Of a stretch of 7,987 nt of DNA, positions 6,295 through 7,987 are shown in pieces. Under the pieces are notes generated by a model. The model saw only the letters and a program-made list of their open reading frames with translations, was not told the DNA's origin and did no database searches. This DNA comes from Verrucomicrobiota bacterium. GTDB taxonomy: Bacteria > Verrucomicrobiota > Verrucomicrobiia > Opitutales > Seribacteraceae. Numbering within the stretch: the first letter of the stretch is position 1; every line of letters begins with the position of its first letter. Position numbers and translations under genes: made by a program. The DNA lies in contig JAURNO010000140.1 of NCBI GenBank assembly GCA_030830145.1, forward strand, positions 1 through 7,987. The letters are read 5' to 3'.

Positions 6295-6990
6295 ATGGTA
6301 TCAATCGCCTCTAATGAAGATCCCGAAAATGGGATTGCCTTGAAGCTCTCATCCATCACCAAGTCTTTTGGCAATGTCCCGGTGCTCCGAGGGGTTGATC
6401 TAGAGCTTAAGTCCGGAGAGCGGGTCGCTCTGATGGGTCCGAGCGGAAGCGGGAAGTCGACTCTGCTCAATTGTATTTGCGGAATCGAGCAGGTGGATTC
6501 GGGCGAGGTTCGGATGGCCGGCCGTTTGCTTGGTGATTTGAACGGTGGAGACTTGGAGCGATTGAGAAGAGAGTCGATTGGTTACGTCTTCCAATCCTTT
6601 CACTTGTTGCCGACCCTGACCGCTTTCGAGAACGTCGAGTTTCCCGCTCAACTGATCGGGATGGCAAAAGAAGAACGGATTGAAAAAGTCAAACGGTTGA
6701 TCGAATCCGTCGGCCTGACTGGCCGCTCCACTCATCTACCCGATGCCTTGAGTGGTGGTGAACGCCAACGGGTCGCCCTTGCCCGGGCCCTGATCCACCG
6801 ACCTGCTCTTCTTTTGGCGGATGAACCTACGGGCAGTTTGGATACGGAAAACGGAAACCAAGTGCTGAAATTGCTCAAGACCCTTTCCATTGAACATGGG
6901 GTCGCGCTCCTTCTGGTCACGCACGACCATGCATCCACTGCTATTTGCGACCGCGTAATTTCAATGAGAGACGGAACCCTCGTTTCTTAA
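6295..6990 (+). CDS. ABC transporter ATP-binding protein, LolD/YbbA-like
   Basis: This is the 231-residue nucleotide-binding subunit of an ABC module, which powers an FtsX-type permease at the cytoplasmic face of the inner membrane. Walker A is GPSGSGKST at 48-56, the Q-loop is Gln100 in YVFQSFHLLPTLTAFENV, the signature is LSGGERQR at 152-159, Walker B is LLLADE at 172-177, the D-loop is SLD at 181-183 and the switch His is 210. The sequence FQSFHLLPTLTAFENVEFPAQL and the short length are typical of the MacB/LolD/YbbA subfamily. AGGA at 6284-6287 lies 7 bases before the ATG and is a good ribosome binding site. The first 15 or so residues precede the conserved domain and may be a short extension. 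The permease gene starts 5 bases after the stop, so the two are surely one operon. LolD or YbbA function cannot be separated without the full permease. Confidence 0.93.
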   Translation: MVSIASNEDPENGIALKLSSITKSFGNVPVLRGVDLELKSGERVALMGPSGSGKSTLLNCICGIEQVDSGEVRMAGRLLGDLNGGDLERLRRESIGYVFQSFHLLPTLTAFENVEFPAQLIGMAKEERIEKVKRLIESVGLTGRSTHLPDALSGGERQRVALARALIHRPALLLADEPTGSLDTENGNQVLKLLKTLSIEHGVALLLVTHDHASTAICDRVISMRDGTLVS

Positions 6991-6995
6991 GACCC

Positions 6996-7987
6996 GTGTC
7001 CCGAAACCCGGCAGGTCCGAAAATCGCGTGGCTCATTCTTGCCCGCATGACCTTCCGTCACTGGAAGGCCAAGCTTGGTCATTATCTTTTGCTCGTCGGA
7101 ATCGTCGCCGTCGGAGTCGGTGCTTTCAACGGCATCCGACAAGCCAGTCGGTCGGCATCCGCAAACTTCGGCCTATTTAACCAAGCGGTATCGGGGCGAA
7201 GTGATTTCTTAATCGAGTCACCCACCGAGCGCTTCGGGCCCGAGCAACTCTCAAGCCTCGGACAACTTGCCTCCGATCCCGACTGGCACTTGGTTCCGGT
7301 AATCGAAGGCTCCGTGACTTCGTTGGATGAATCAGGTCAACCTGCCAGCCAACTTCGCCTCATTGGATTGGACTTGCTGGCTCTTGCCAACTTACCTTCG
7401 ATTCTCGAGGATCCAATCGAGTTTGCGGAGGAAGAATCGACCTGGCACGAATGGTTGGGTAGTGCCCAGGACGTTTGGATCGGTCGGGGAGCGGCGGACA
7501 AGCTTGGGGTCGGGGAAGGAGATTCCGTTCCCATACTGGCGAGCGGAAGAATCATGGAAGTATCGGTTCGCAAGATACTGGAAGACGATGATTCGAACTT
7601 GGGGGACGACCTGGTCCTCGGGGACCTACCCACGATACAGGCTCTCTTGAGTCGTCCTGGAGAAGTCAACCGCGTGGAGGTCGTACTGGCTCGAACGGAC
7701 ATGCGGGAAGACCGAGGTTATCTTGAGCAAATCCGTGATCGGCTTTCCGGAGATTTGCCTGCCGGAATGCGCCTCAGTCCAACGGAAAACCGGGCTGCGG
7801 ACCGGGCGGCCATGACGGCGGCTTTCCGTCTCAACCTGACGATTCTTTCCCTGATCGCAATTCTCGTCGGGGCTTATTTGATTCTGCAAGCCTTGGATGC
7901 CGCGGTGGTGCGCAAGCGAACGGAAATCGCGACTTTGCGTTCCCTTGGCGTCAACGGGAGAATCATCTTCTTCATCTGCATTCTGGA
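6996..7987 (+). CDS. FtsX-family ABC transporter permease (N-terminal part, cut by window end)
   Basis: The frame stays open from the GTG at 6996 to the right edge, giving 330 complete codons. The start is chosen because WLILARMTFRHWK (residues 12-24), a block normally present at the head of these permeases, lies upstream of the first ATG (7047), and because the GTG is 5 bases after the ATPase stop. A first membrane helix lies at about 29-43. It is followed by an AVSGRSDFLIES segment and a large extracytoplasmic domain to about residue 275, then a second helix at about 279-300. The cytoplasmic coupling motif VVRKRTEIATLRSLGVNGR (304-322) is diagnostic of FtsX/LolCE/MacB-type permeases, and a third helix begins at the edge. 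Many relatives of YbbP type run to about 800 residues with two FtsX domains; this gene may be one, but the rest is missing. With the preceding ATPase it should extract or move an envelope substrate rather than import a nutrient. Confidence 0.9.
   Translation, partial: MSRNPAGPKIAWLILARMTFRHWKAKLGHYLLLVGIVAVGVGAFNGIRQASRSASANFGLFNQAVSGRSDFLIESPTERFGPEQLSSLGQLASDPDWHLVPVIEGSVTSLDESGQPASQLRLIGLDLLALANLPSILEDPIEFAEEESTWHEWLGSAQDVWIGRGAADKLGVGEGDSVPILASGRIMEVSVRKILEDDDSNLGDDLVLGDLPTIQALLSRPGEVNRVEVVLARTDMREDRGYLEQIRDRLSGDLPAGMRLSPTENRAADRAAMTAAFRLNLTILSLIAILVGAYLILQALDAAVVRKRTEIATLRSLGVNGRIIFFICIL

Noticed and set aside
542..7987. Functional link between the lipoprotein gene and the LolD-like ABC genes
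   Set aside because: They are more than 5 kb apart with unrelated genes in opposite orientation between them; sharing a lipoprotein theme is not evidence of a system.

Overview
The window is about 8 kb of compact, moderately GC-rich bacterial chromosome. It holds eight genes, seven of them recognisable or at least describable. No intergenic gap exceeds 170 bases. I see no mobile element, CRISPR array, rRNA or tRNA. The mix suggests a Gram-negative, probably marine, member of the Verrucomicrobiota (Opitutales/Puniceicoccales type) or a relative in the PVC group. The pointers are PurT, a GYF_2-domain multi-span membrane protein, a secreted alpha/beta hydrolase with a fibronectin-like tail, and several genes without a clear Shine-Dalgarno sequence. 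This assignment is an inference from gene content and is only moderately secure.

Layout: (1) 1-468, plus strand, is the C-terminal part of the purine-synthesis enzyme PurT, cut by the left edge. (2) 542-1096, plus, is a small predicted lipoprotein of unknown function. (3) 1115-2827, minus, is an eight-helix membrane protein with an N-terminal GYF_2 domain and charged, proline-rich linkers; it converges on the lipoprotein gene. (4) 2992-3333, plus, is a MazG/dCTPase-like nucleotide pyrophosphohydrolase, divergent from gene 3. (5) 3340-4659, minus, is an exported alpha/beta hydrolase that converges on gene 4 with only 6 bases between stop codons. (6) 4759-6189, plus, is a RhlE-type DEAD-box RNA helicase with a Gly/Arg/Lys-rich tail. 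(7) 6295-6990, plus, is a LolD/YbbA-type ABC ATPase. (8) 6996-7987, plus, is the start of its FtsX-family permease, cut by the right edge and beginning with GTG.

Only genes 7 and 8 clearly form a functional unit: an ABC module expected to act on a lipid, lipoprotein or other envelope substrate. The others are single-gene transcription units by orientation and spacing: housekeeping purine synthesis, nucleotide-pool cleaning, RNA remodelling, and three envelope or exported proteins. Regulatory structures that can be read directly are a good sigma-70-like promoter for gene 3 (TTGAAA-17-TCTAAT), a nested hairpin at the gene 2/gene 3 convergence, and tandem hairpins after the helicase gene, the second followed by seven Ts.

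I found no convincing new multi-gene system. The most unusual items are the GYF_2 membrane protein, with a perfect 18-bp palindrome in its early codons, and the hydrolase with its eight cysteines and C-terminal domain.
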